Shown here piece after piece: positions 18,488 to 27,298 of a stretch of DNA of 64,000 nt. The number at the start of each line of letters is the position of its first letter. The first letter of the stretch is position 1. The translations under genes were made by a program, and so were the position numbers. This stretch comes from AP-15 sp963733945 (GTDB lineage: Bacteria; Pseudomonadota; Alphaproteobacteria; ATCC43930; CGMCC-115725). The DNA lies in contig CAVTFD010000041.1 of the NCBI GenBank assembly GCA_963733945.1, positions 17,225-81,224 of the forward strand, written 5' to 3'. The notes under the pieces were generated by a model. It worked only from the letters and a program-made list of their open reading frames with translations. It had not been told where the DNA came from and searched no databases.

Positions 18488-19608
18488 CGCCCCCGGATTT
18501 TGACATCGCCGGGAATCCCGCCGACCATCGGATCGTCGTTGCCATGTCGGGTGGGGTCAATTCATCGGTGACGGCGGCGCTGTTGGCCGAGCGCGGCTTC
18601 GAGGTCGTCGGCATCACCTTGCAGCTTTACGACCATGGTGCGGCGCTGCGGCGCAAGGGAGCGTGCTGCGCCGGGCAGGACATCCACGACGCCGCGCGCG
18701 TCGCCGAACGGCTCGGCATCGCCCATTACGTGCTCGATTACGAGAGCCGCTTTCGCGCGGAGGTGATCGAGGATTTCGCCGAGTCGTACCGCCGGGGCGA
18801 GACGCCGGTGCCGTGCATCCGCTGTAACCAACGGATCAAGTTCCGCGATCTTCTTGCCACCGCGCGCGACCTCGGCGCTTCGGCGCTAGCCACCGGACAC
18901 TATGTGCGCCGGATGGCCGGCCCCGACGGACCCGAGCTGCACCGCGCCCGCGACGCCTCGCGCGACCAGAGCTATTTTCTATTCGCGACGACGCGCGCCG
19001 AACTCGATTTCCTGCGTTTTCCATTGGGCGGGCTGGCCAAGGACGAGACCCGCGCGCTGGCTCGGCGCTTCGGCCTGGCGGTCGCAGACAAGCCCGACAG
19101 CCAGGACATTTGCTTTGTCCCGCGGGGCTCCTATGCGGAGCTGGTCGAGCGGTTGCGCCCCGAAGCCGGCGAGCCCGGCGACATGGTCGACGAACAAGGC
19201 CGCGTGCTCGGCCGTCATCGCGGCATCGCCCATTTCACCGTGGGTCAGAGAAAGGGGCTCGGGATCGCCGCCGCCGGCGAGCCGCTCCATGTGCTGGCGA
19301 TCGAGCCCGAGCGGCAGCGGATTGTCGTCGGACCGCGGGCGGCGCTGGCCGAAGCCCGGATTTCGCTGGGCGAGCTGAACTGGCTGGACCGGCTGCCCCT
19401 GAACCCCGCGGGCGTCAGGGTTGCCGCAAAGCTGCGCTCGGCGCAGCTGCCGGCGCCGGCGACGCTCTACCCCGGCGCTACGGCTGGCGAAGCCGAGCTG
19501 GTTCTCGACGCCCCGGCCGATGCGGTGGCGCCGGGGCAGGCCGCGGTTCTTTACGATGGCGAGCGGGTGCTGGGCGGCGGCTGGATCCGCCGGCGGCCCG
19601 CGGCTTGA
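18484..19608 (+). CDS. mnmA: tRNA-specific 2-thiouridylase MnmA (PP-loop Asp replaced by Asn)
   Basis: Makes s2U34 in tRNA for Lys, Glu and Gln using sulfur relayed from IscS. ATP PP-loop at residues 22-28 reads SGGVNSS, where the family has SGGVDSS. The catalytic cysteines are present in PVPCIRCNQRIKF and DSQDICFVP. TGHYVRR and FTVGQRKGLGI are conserved, and the C-terminal beta-barrel domain is complete (374 residues). The D-to-N change is unusual in this motif. Location next to the desulfurases fits its need for persulfide sulfur. Confidence 0.94.
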   Translation: MTPPDFDIAGNPADHRIVVAMSGGVNSSVTAALLAERGFEVVGITLQLYDHGAALRRKGACCAGQDIHDAARVAERLGIAHYVLDYESRFRAEVIEDFAESYRRGETPVPCIRCNQRIKFRDLLATARDLGASALATGHYVRRMAGPDGPELHRARDASRDQSYFLFATTRAELDFLRFPLGGLAKDETRALARRFGLAVADKPDSQDICFVPRGSYAELVERLRPEAGEPGDMVDEQGRVLGRHRGIAHFTVGQRKGLGIAAAGEPLHVLAIEPERQRIVVGPRAALAEARISLGELNWLDRLPLNPAGVRVAAKLRSAQLPAPATLYPGATAGEAELVLDAPADAVAPGQAAVLYDGERVLGGGWIRRRPAA

Positions 19609-19644
19609 CCGCTGGCATCCGATCTCCTATATGCGGCGCCGCGC

Positions 19645-19721
19645 GGCGGGATAGCTCAGCTGGTTAGAGCAGGGGAATCATAATCCCAAGGTCGGGGGTT
19701 CAAATCCCTCTCCCGCTACCA
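19645..19721 (+). tRNA. tRNA with CAU anticodon (elongator Met or lysidine-type Ile2)
   Basis: A cloverleaf can be folded by eye: acceptor GGCGGGA/TCCCGCT (first pair G-U), D-arm GCTC...GAGC, anticodon stem GGGA/TCCC with loop ATCATAA (CAT at positions 34-36), T-arm GGGGG/CCCTC with TTCAAAT loop, and encoded CCA at 19719-19721. D-arm GGTTAG and acceptor pairing exclude an initiator tRNA with an open first pair. Met versus Ile2 cannot be settled from the anticodon alone. It marks the left border of the accessory region. Confidence 0.93.
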
Positions 19722-20242
19722 CCGCGCAATCGGCGATCGGCAAGGCCGCGCGCGCCATTTTGCCCAATTCCCGTTCAACCGGGAAAATAACCGGGACTTT
19801 CCCCCGCCGCGGCCCCAAAATGGCGGGTCGACCTCCAAAAGTAACTGTAAAATCAACAGTCTGAGGGCGAATTCCCGTGCCAGAGTAACCGGGAATTATT
19901 TGGACATAACCGGGAATTATTTTGCCCGAACCGGGAATTGAAGGGAAATCCGAAGCTGGGTCAGCAAAGCAGGGGCTGCCGATAAATCTCGTGCCGCACT
20001 CAATCCTCCATTATTTCCTCTGGTCGCTTGCGAGTTTGGCACAGGATTGTGGCGAGAAAGCCGTAGGCCGGCGTGAACGCCTTGGCCTTGCCATTTGGTA
20101 TGAGAAGCCAGCAACATCGGACGTTCACTTCCGACTCAGACCACGTCAAACGTCGTGCCGCATAGATTGCGAGCAGCTATAGTCGCGTCGGTCGCCGTCA
20201 CCATCGATAGGCGCCACTGGCGGGGGTGGGCGGACCGGGAAG
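19722..20242. other. Non-coding junction between the tRNA gene and the accessory region
   Basis: About 520 bp with no convincing gene. The first 220 bp hold a cluster of short AACCGGGAA-type repeats (separate entry). The remainder (19941-20242) has lower GC and no recognisable coding signal. I saw no integrase gene and could not find by eye a downstream copy of the tRNA 3' end. Confidence 0.5.
19768..19940. repeat. Cluster of AACCGGGAATT repeats beside the tRNA
   Basis: TAACCGGGAATTATTT occurs twice in direct orientation (19886-19901 and 19907-19922), followed by AACCGGGAATT at 19929. Shorter forms lie at 19777 and 19789, and TTCCCG in reverse orientation at about 19768 and 19872, giving both direct and inverted arrangements. 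This could be a protein-binding array or remnant of a mobile element end. Confidence 0.65.
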
Positions 20243-22652
20243 GTGTTTGGCGCGGTAACAGACCCGAAGCGGCGAGCGGCCTTTAGCAGATCTCCGATCG
20301 GCGCTCTCGCGGCCTGGGGGCTTCTTTTCGCGGTGGCCATCTGTTGCACCGTGTTCTCGCAACCCGCGATATCCAAATCGGTCTCAATCTGGGCGACCTT
20401 TACGACGGAAGACAGCGACTTGCCGTCCGATCGCGTCTTGGCGTTGGCGCTCGGCGCGGACGGCTCGCTGTGGTCCGGTACGGATGGCGGCGGCCTGGCG
20501 CGGCTCGACAAGGACGGGCACTGGCAGACCTACAGTAGGATTAGCACCAATGGCGGCCTGCCGGACGATACCGTCCGCGCGTTGGCGCTCGACCCTGGCG
20601 GCGCGGTCTGGGTTGGAACCGGAGACGGCGGCCTGGCCCGGCTCGACAAGGAGGGGCACTGGCAGACCTATAACGAGGCCAACACCAAGGGCAGCCTGCC
20701 GAATGATCGCATCGTGGCGTTAGCGCTCGGCCCCGACGGCGCGCTGTGGGTCGGAACCGTCGGCGGCCTGGCGCGGCTCGACAAGGGTGGTCACTGGCAG
20801 ACCTACAGCAAGGCGAATACCAAGGGCGGCCTGCTGAGCGATAGCGTCAACGCGTTGGCGCATGGTCCGGACGGCGCCCTCTGGGTTGGAACCGACTACG
20901 ACCTGGCTCGGCTCGACAAGGACGGCCACTGGCAGACCTATAGCAAGGAGAATACCAAGGGCGGCCTGCTGAGCGCTACCGTCCTGGCATTGTCGCTCGA
21001 CCCTGACGGCGGGCTTTGGGTCGGAACCAGCGGCGGCGGCCTGTCCCGGCTCGACAAGGATGGCCACTGGCAGACCTACAGCCAGGCCGGCACCAATGGC
21101 GGCCTACCGAACGATTACGTCAGCGCGTTGGCGCTTGGCCCCGACGGCGCGCTCTGGGTTGGGACCAGCCGCGGCCTGGCCCGGCTCGACAAGGACGGTC
21201 ACTGGCAGACCTACAATAATGGCGGCCTGCCGAACGATGGCGTCGTGGCGTTAGCGCTCGGCCCCGACGGCGCGCTGTGGGCGGGAACCTTCGGCGGCCT
21301 GGCCCGGCTCGACAAGGACGGCTACTGGCAGACCTACAGCAAGGCCAACACCAATGGCGGCCTGCCGAGCGAGCCGTCCTGGCGTTAGCGCTCGGCCCCG
21401 ACGGCTCGCTGTGGGTCGGAACCGTCGGCGGCATGGCGCGGCTCGACAAGGACGGGCACTGGCAGACCTACAGTAGGATTAGCACCAATGGCGGCCTGCC
21501 GAGCGATACCGTCCGCGCGGTGACGCTCAACCCTGACGGCCCGGTCTGGGTTGGAACCGGAGACGGCGGCCTGGCCCGGCTCGACAAGGACGGTCACTGG
21601 CATACCTATAACGAGGCCAACACCAAGGGCAGCCTGCCGGACGATCGCGTCGTGGCGTTAGCGCTCGGCCCCGACGGCGCGCTGTGGGTCGGAACCGTCG
21701 GCGGCCTGGCGCGGCTCGACAAGGACGGCCGCTGGCAGACCTACAGAGGATTAGCACCAGTGGCGGTCTGCCGAGCGATAGCGTCAACGCGTTGGCGCAT
21801 GGTCCGGACGGCGCCCTCTGGGTTGGAACCGGCTACGGTCTGTCCCGGCTCGACAAGGACGGCCACTGGCAGACCTACAGCCAGGCCAACACCAAGGGCG
21901 GCCTGCCGAGCGATGACGTCCTGGCATTGGGGCTCGGCCCGGACGACGGGCTCTGGGTTGGAACCGGCCTCGGCGGCCTGGCCCGCCTCTACGACGACGG
22001 GCACTGGCAGACCTACACTAGGACTAGCACCAGTGGCGGCCTGCCGAACGATGGCGTCGTGGCATTGGCGCTCGGCCCGGACGGCGCCCTGGGCCGGAAC
22101 CTCCCCGGCCTGGCCCGGCTCGACAAGGACGGCCGCTGGCAGACCTACAACAAGGCGAATACCAAGGGCGGCCTGCCGAGCGATAACGTCGACGCGTTGG
22201 CGCTCGACCCTAACGGGTCGCTGTGGGTTGGTACCTCCGGCGGCCTTGGCAATTTCAACCGACCCGGGCCACCCAGGATCGCGGAGGTGATCGGCGGCAA
22301 AGTCGATGAGCTGAATAAGGTGTCTGAACCAGAGCAGACTATTGCGGTTACGGTGTTTGATGATAGCTATCTCACACAGCCCGGGATGTTCCATTACATC
22401 TGGCGTCTGAGTGAAATCAGCGTGCTTAGGACTACGCGGGGGCCGGATATCAAGACGAGATCGTCCGTCTACAGGGCAGTTTTTCCACATGATGGCGTGT
22501 ACCAGCTTCGCGTCGTCGCAATTGATCGCTATGGCAACCGCAGCGAGCCGAAAGACATCAACTTTAAAGTGGCCTTGCCTAAGCCGAACTCCCTTTGGGA
22601 CACCTTGGTCGCGGCCTGGCCGATTGTTGTTGCAGCGGTAACCGGTGTCTGA
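20243..22652 (+). pseudogene. Two-propeller (14-blade) sensor gene with YYY-like domain, frameshifted twice and truncated at its 3' end
   Basis: GTG 20243 opens a hydrophobic N-terminal segment (residues ~20-40, signal/anchor), then 14 Reg_prop-like blades with consensus ALGPDGALWVGT-GGLARLDKDG and WQTYSKANTKGGLPSD. That number fits two seven-bladed propellers. A YYY-like domain follows (about 22270-22590, ending YQLRVVAIDRYGNRSEPKDI), then a hydrophobic segment LWDTLVAAWPIVVAAVTGV. This is the ectodomain plan of hybrid two-component sensors. Single-base deletions near 21373 and 21745 break the frame, and the stop at 22650 is the first base triplet of the adjoining IS element, so the gene once continued. 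Output domain lost. Confidence 0.8.
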
Positions 22653-22691
22653 GGTTGCCCCGTTTCAGTGGACGGTTAGTCGGCTTGTGGG

Positions 22692-23551
22692 TTACGTCGT
22701 GGTCATGGTGGCCTGCATGTCGGCTTCGTAGGTTATCGGCGAGCGGTATCCCAGGCCCGAATGCAGTCGCACGGGGTTATACCAACCCTCGATGTAGCTA
22801 AAGCAGGCCATCTTCGCCTCGGCCTGAGATGCGAACCGGCGACGGCTGAGCAGCTCGGCCTCGAGGGTGGAGAAGAAACTCTCGGCCATGGCGTTGTCGT
22901 AGGCGTCACCGACCGACCCATCGATGGTCGAACACCTGCCTCGCCACACCGCTTGCCAAATGCCACCGACGTATACTGGCTGCCTTGGTCGCTGTGGTGG
23001 ATGACGTCCTTGGGCCGCCGTTGGCCAACCGCCATCTCCATCGCGTCCAGCACCAGTTCGGCACGCAGGTGGTTCGCCATCGCCCAGCCGACGATCTTGC
23101 GGCTCCAGGCGTCGAGCACGACGGCGAGATAGAGGAAGCCCGCCATCGTCGGCACATAAGTGATGTCGGCAACCCACAGCTGGTTCGGTCTGGTGGCGCT
23201 GAAGTCGCGGTCGACCAGGTCGGGCGCAGGCCGGTCATCCCTGTTCCGCCGGGTTGTTGTCGGGCCGCCGTGCCGATGGCTGGCGCCCACCAGGCCCGCC
23301 TCACGCATCAGACGGGCGATCCGCTTGCGGCTGTGCCTCTCTCCACGCCCACGCAGATCGGCATGGACGCGAGGCCCCCCGTAGGTCTGCCTCGAACTGG
23401 CATGTACCGTCTTGATGCGCTTCAGCAAGGCCGCGTCGGCCGTGGCGTGGGCGGACGGTGGCCGTTGCAGCCACGCGTAATAGCCCGCCTTGGACACGCC
23501 GAGCACGCGTGCCATTGCGGCAATCGGGAAAGAGGCCTGGTTCGCGCTCAT
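22692..23551 (-). pseudogene. IS3-family transposase OrfB (frameshifted)
   Basis: DDE integrase of the IS3 family. HTH_21-like start (AAMARVLGVSKAGYYAW), then the catalytic core: first Asp in LWVADITYVPT, second in VIHHSDQGSQYTS, and Glu in NAMAESFFSTLEAELL. The third motif lies in a different frame from the first two: a one-base deletion near 22915-22920 separates SMGRS from SVGDAYDNAMAE. OrfB is normally made by -1 frameshifting from OrfA, with which it overlaps at 23548-23551. The element is probably inactive unless this is a sequence error. Confidence 0.88.
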
Positions 23552-23871
23552 GAACCGGAAGAGCCCGACGGCAGCGTGCCGGTCTCCCGAGCGAACCAGG
23601 CCGCGGCTTTTGACAGAATGTCGCGCTCCAGCCGCAACTGCTTGTTCTCACGCCGAAGCCGGGTCAACTCATCACGCTCGGCCGCGGTCAGACCGGGAGC
23701 CATTTCCTCCCGGCGGCCCTCGTTTCGGTCAGCCTGGGCGACCCACGCGCGAATGGAGTGGCCGCTCGGCTCAAACTCGCGGGCAAGATCGTCAGGATTA
23801 CGGCCAGCACGGACCAGCTCGACCATCTGTCGGCGAAATTCCGGCGAATACGCTGGGCGTGTTCTGGGCAT
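23548..23871 (-). CDS. IS3-family transposase OrfA
   Basis: About 107 residues from ATG 23871. Helix-turn-helix DNA-binding segment YSPEFRRQMVELVRAGR..DDLAREF then a leucine-zipper-like coiled coil ELTRLRRENKQLRLERDIL with the usual KAAAWFARE end. It binds the IS ends and supplies the N-terminal part of the OrfAB fusion. An in-frame upstream ATG at 23910 lies at the terminal repeat. Confidence 0.85.
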   Translation of the reverse strand: MPRTRPAYSPEFRRQMVELVRAGRNPDDLAREFEPSGHSIRAWVAQADRNEGRREEMAPGLTAAERDELTRLRRENKQLRLERDILSKAAAWFARETGTLPSGSSGS

Positions 23872-23925
23872 CGGCAGCACCTCTGGCAAAAGCTTCAGGG
23901 TGTCCACCAAACCGGGTCAATCCCA

Positions 23926-25014
23926 ATCCCAAACATCAGCGCCGCTGCCCGCCGGTACGGCTTTATCCTGATCGCGTTACCGTTGCGTCGCTACGCCGAC
24001 TTGCCGGTGCCGGACGCCAACCGGCCGGAGTCCTGGATACTTGAAATCGTGCGACGGCAACTTGAGCAGCACGGCTTCACCACGCGCGACCTTGGACTGG
24101 TCGATGCCGTGCTGAAGGCCGGACATATTGCTGTCGCGCTCGATGGAACCAACGAGGTCGATCGCGACCTCGCCCTGGCTGCTTTCGCGAGCCAATTCCC
24201 ACAAGCTCGATTGCTGGTTACGTCGCAGGCCATCCCCCGAAGCTTAGCGGGCGACGAACGGTGGGATGTATGGGAGCTTCCCGAGGATATTGACAGGTTG
24301 CGAGGCGGCCTGCTCGCTCTGTGGCTCGGCGCGGAGAAGGGTCCGATATTGTCCCGCCGCATCGCGGCGGAGGGCCTGTCGCGAACTGTTGTCTCCGGCT
24401 ACGACCTGCGGCTTCTCGCCGATCTCGCCGCCCTCGATCCCGAGCACGCGACGTTGCCGGGCGATCGCGTAGCGCTGTACCGGGCGATGCTGGCGCGTGC
24501 CAGCGGATCCGACGGGCAACCTCTCCGCCTCGAAGGGCTGGAGCAGCTCGCTTGGACGATGATGATACAGCGGCGGCGCAGAATTGTTCTGGATGACGAA
24601 AAAGCGCTAGGCGTCGGTACGTTGCACGCGTTGGAGAGAGAGGGCGTGCGTATCGTTCGATCGATAGGCGCTGAACACGAGTTCCGACATGACCAGATGC
24701 GAGCTTTTCTCGCCGCCCTTTGGCTGGTTGAGGAAACACCGACGTTGCCGGCCTTGCAGAAAACCGCGGCCGATGCCGGCGCATTCGGTCTCAATCGGCG
24801 CGACCAGGAAGAGCTTTGGGGGTTCGTTGCACCATTGCTGACCTCGGCCGCCGACCTCAAAGCATTATGGCTTTTCGCCAATGATGATCCGATCGAACGT
24901 GCCATCCTGCTGGCCGCTCTGCAGACAGAGGCGGACAAACGCGGCGTTACGCTTGTCCGCGTCGCGCAGCAACCTCAACTGGAGAAAGCGGGCGTCTCGT
25001 CCCACGGAGCTTAA
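23926..25014 (+). pseudogene. C-terminal fragment of a NACHT/STAND-type ATPase, 5' end lost at the IS junction
   Basis: The coding-like sequence starts at the right IS boundary, IPNISAAARRYGFILIALP. A Walker B-like segment GHIAVALDGTNEVDRD is followed by FPQARLLVTSQ, the sensor-1 pattern of NACHT/AP-ATPases. A winged-helix-like region and FRHDQMRAFLAALWL follow (compare NACHT FxHxxFQEFLAA). A helical tail ends with stop at 25012. The P-loop and everything before it are missing, so it cannot be a working NTPase. The frame is open leftward into the IS, but that part is IS sequence. STAND ATPases are common in signalling and anti-phage systems; the role here is inference. Confidence 0.7.
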
Positions 25015-25614
25015 GTCATCCCTAGACAACCGGCCCTTCATCGCGGTTTGTCGAAGTCCATGATTTCGTGCCTGAGCGACGGCGAAAGGCTGCAAAGCGT
25101 TTGTCAGCTTCGACCAGCGCTTGGGTGCAGCAGCTCCGGTTAGCAGCCGGAGGTGCCGCAGGCTGTCACATGCTTGCCTGAACTTATTTGCCTGAGGCGG
25201 CACTGATCCGCGATTGCCATCCCCGTCGAACTGTCCGCGCGGGTCGGACAAGCCTCTTTCTTTTTCCCTCTTGTCCGAGGCGGCCGGTTAGACGAGCGGA
25301 GAGAACGGAGCGAGCCCGTTGGGAAGGCGTGGATACGCGGAACAAGTCCGCGCAAGACCGTTTCAATTATTCGGTGCGTGCCCCTTTTTTGGCGGGCGGA
25401 AGCCCGTGTTGGCGATGGGAATGGGTCCCGGCCTGGGCCGGGACGACGACCGGGCAGGCGTTCCGGCGTCGGGGTGGAAGGTGGCTAATGGGGCCAGGCG
25501 ACGGTGTTGAAGTCGTCGAGCAGGGCGGCGATACGGCCTCAATCGGACTGGTCCATGATCGCGCGGGGCGGACGAGCCTCTTTCTTTTCGCTCTTGTCCT
25601 GGGCGGCCGATTAG

Positions 25615-25780
25615 AGCGGTTTTCGACCGAGTTGATGCACCCGGCACGCTTCACCCCCACCCCGACCCGCCCCCATCGAGGGGGCGGGAGTACAAATGGA
25701 GGTGCTGACACAGGCCCTCCCACTTGATGGGGGAGGGTTTGGGAGGGGGTGAGTGCGGTTCAATTTGATCGGAAACCGCT
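25615..25780. mobile_element. MITE-like element, copy A
   Basis: About 166 bp with imperfect terminal inverted repeats AGCGGTTTTCGACCGAGTTG and (reversed from the right end) AGCGGTTTCCGATCAAATTG. Flanks are TTAG and CGAG, degenerate forms of a CTAG target duplication. It contains two strong hairpins: CCCGCCCCC/GGGGGCGGG at 25666-25688 and CCCTCCC/GGGAGGG at 25715-25737. It is absent from the first and last units of the tandem array, which show the empty site. No coding capacity. Confidence 0.75.
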
Positions 25781-26104
25781 CGAGACGGGCGGAGAGAACG
25801 AAGCGAGCCGGTTAGGAAGGCGTGGATACGCGGAACACGTCCGCGCAAGATCGTTTCAATTGTTTCATGCGTCCCTTGTCATTTGGGCGGAAGCTCGCGC
25901 CAGAGCCGGCCTAGGTCCCGGCCTGCGCTGGGACGACGACCGGGCAGGCGTTCCAGCGTCGGGGTGGAAGGTGGCTAATGGGGCCAGGCGATGAGGTTGA
26001 AGCCGTCGAGCAGGGCGGCGATGCGGCCTGAGTTGGACTGGTCCATGATCGCGCGGGCCGGCCGAGCCTCTTCCTTTTCGCTCTTGTCCGAGGCGGCCGA
26101 TTAG

Positions 26105-26268
26105 AGCGGTTTTCGACCGAGTTGATGCACCCGGCACGCTCACCCCCACCCCGACCCGCCCCCATCGAGGGGGCGGGAGTAAAGATGGGGGTGCTGACAC
26201 AGGCCCTCCCCCTTGATGGGGGAGGGTTTGGGAGGGGTGAGCGCCGTTCAATTTGATCGGAAACCGCT
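26105..26268. mobile_element. MITE-like element, copy B
   Basis: About 164 bp, nearly identical to copy A, same terminal repeats, flanked by TTAG and CTAG. Hairpins lie at 26155-26177 and 26204-26226. Since copies A and B occupy the same site in adjacent array units, one insertion followed by unit duplication explains both. Confidence 0.75.
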
Positions 26269-26730
26269 CTAGACGGGCGGAGAGAACGAAGCGAGCCGGT
26301 TAGGAAGGCGTGGATACGCGGAACATGTCCGCAAGACCGTTTCAATTATTCCGTGCGTGCCCTTTTTGGGCGGGCGGAAGCCCGTGTTGGCGATGGGAAT
26401 GGGTCCCGGCCTGCGCCGGGACGACGACCGGGCAGGCGTTCCGGCGTCGGGGTGGAAGGCGGCTAACGGGGCCAGGCGACGGTGTTGAAGTCGTCGAGCA
26501 GGGCGGCGATGCGGCCCGAATCGGACTGGTCCATGATCGCGCGGGTCCGTCCGAGCCTCTTCCTTTTCGCTTTTGTCCTGGGCGGTCGTCTAGAACGGGC
26601 GGAGAGAAACGGAGCGAACCGGTTAGGAGCCGTGGATAGGCGGAACACGTCCGCGCAAGACCGCATCAATTGTTTCATGGGTCCTTTGTCGCTCGGGCGG
26701 AAGCTCGCGCCAGGGCCGGGGTGGGTCCCG

Positions 26731-26976
26731 GCCTGCGAGCGTGTGAAGGAATTGGTCTCGAAACGAAAGCCGGGTGCGGCAGGCCGCCGTGCGTGGTTCG
26801 AGACGCGCCTTCGGCGCTCCTCACCATGACGTACATTATTGATAGCATTGAGAAACCGCCTCATCCCCGGCCTGCGCCGGGGCAGGCTCTGAGGAAGCCG
26901 CAACGCGGCTGTCTCGAAGGACGCACCGTGCCGACCCAGCCATCCTTCAATTCCCTCACACGCTCCTGCGCCGGGA
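26731..26976 (+). repeat. 246-bp direct repeat, left copy flanking the toxin-antitoxin pair
   Basis: Runs from GCCTGCGAGCGTGTGAAGG to about CTCCTGCGCCGGGA. It matches the right copy at 27762 almost base for base. No gene in it. Confidence 0.85.
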
Positions 26977-27064
26977 CGGCGACAGGGGCGGGCGCCCCGG
27001 TTTGTGGGGGTGCGTTATTGCAAGCTTTGCTATCGCGCGCTACATGTAGCGCTGAGAGGTGAGG

Positions 27065-27298
27065 ATGGCTAAGCCGATGTCGAGCGCCGAGCGGGTCGAG
27101 CGCCGCCGCGCCAAATTGCGGGCAGCCGGGCTGCGGCCGGTCCAGATCTGGGTCCCGGATACCCGCGTGCCGGGATTTGCCGAGGAGTGCCGCCGACAGT
27201 CTCGCCTGGTGCGCGACAGCGAGACCGATGCGAGCCGGGTCGAGGAGGAGGCCTGGGCCGCCGCTTCCTGGGAAGCGGCCGCGAATGACGCGGGGTGA
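27065..27298 (+). CDS. MazE-type antitoxin (DUF3018 family)
   Basis: A 77-residue protein. N-terminal half SSAERVERRRAKLRAAGLRPVQIWVPDTR is typical of DUF3018 antitoxin-MazE-like proteins with a ribbon-helix-helix-like DNA-binding region; the acidic C-terminal tail (VEEEAWAAASWE) would bind the toxin. ATG 27065 has GAGAGGTGAGG upstream. It overlaps the toxin gene by 14 nt, the normal antitoxin-first order. Probably autoregulated; no operator could be confirmed. Confidence 0.88.
   Translation: MAKPMSSAERVERRRAKLRAAGLRPVQIWVPDTRVPGFAEECRRQSRLVRDSETDASRVEEEAWAAASWEAAANDAG

Larger units (their letters stand above)
22650..23925 (-). mobile_element. IS3-family insertion sequence with decayed transposase
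   Basis: About 1276 bp bounded by imperfect inverted repeats: left TGAGGTTGCCCCGTTTCAG (22650-) then TGGAC, right end reversed TGGGATTGACCCGGTTTGG then TGGAC (23925-). Two overlapping minus-strand frames, OrfA and OrfB, match IS3-family organisation. Flanking bases (GTC left, ATC right) do not form a clear target duplication, which suggests that one flank was deleted or rearranged after insertion. Confidence 0.85.
25238..26760. repeat. Tandem array carrying copies of the ptsI 3' end
   Basis: A basic unit of about 325 bp recurs, with the same landmark (GGACGACGACCGGGCAGGCG) at 25441, 25931 and 26419 and its counterpart at the true ptsI end near 28008. Each unit ends with ~80-120 bp matching the last codons of ptsI (IMDQSDSGRIAALLDDFNTVAW, minus strand, in two parts). 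Two units are enlarged to ~489 bp by a MITE-like insertion. Copy 1 contains a stop in this stretch (TCA changed to TGA), so the copies are not genes. Confidence 0.82.
25015..27064. other. Gene-free, repeat-rich region
   Basis: No conserved coding sequence is seen. 25015-25237 holds nothing I recognise. The rest consists of the tandem array, two MITE-like elements and one copy of a 246-bp repeat (separate entries). Open frames here translate to strings such as RGLVPRIHAF on the minus strand, a repeat-derived pattern often mis-annotated as small proteins. Confidence 0.75.

Noticed and set aside
19645..19721. CRISPR arrays or rRNA genes near the tRNA or elsewhere
   Set aside because: No regularly spaced identical repeats with unique spacers and no rRNA signature were seen anywhere in the window.
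23758..23925. N-terminal extension of the NACHT-like frame to an ATG at 23758
   Set aside because: This part is the antisense of the IS3 OrfA gene and terminal repeat, so the continuous frame is fortuitous.
19722..25014. Integrative island with attachment sites at the tRNA gene
   Set aside because: A tRNA border and mobile genes are present, but I saw no integrase and no second copy of the tRNA 3' end, so I did not call att sites.
25666..25737. G/C-rich hairpins as Rho-independent terminators
   Set aside because: They lie inside a mobile element in gene-free DNA, are not followed by T-tracts and recur with the element.
25190..26900. Several 60-180-codon open frames in the repeat region, including minus-strand frames containing RGLVPRIHAF
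   Set aside because: They recur with the repeats, change frame between copies and match no protein family; they are products of repeat DNA.
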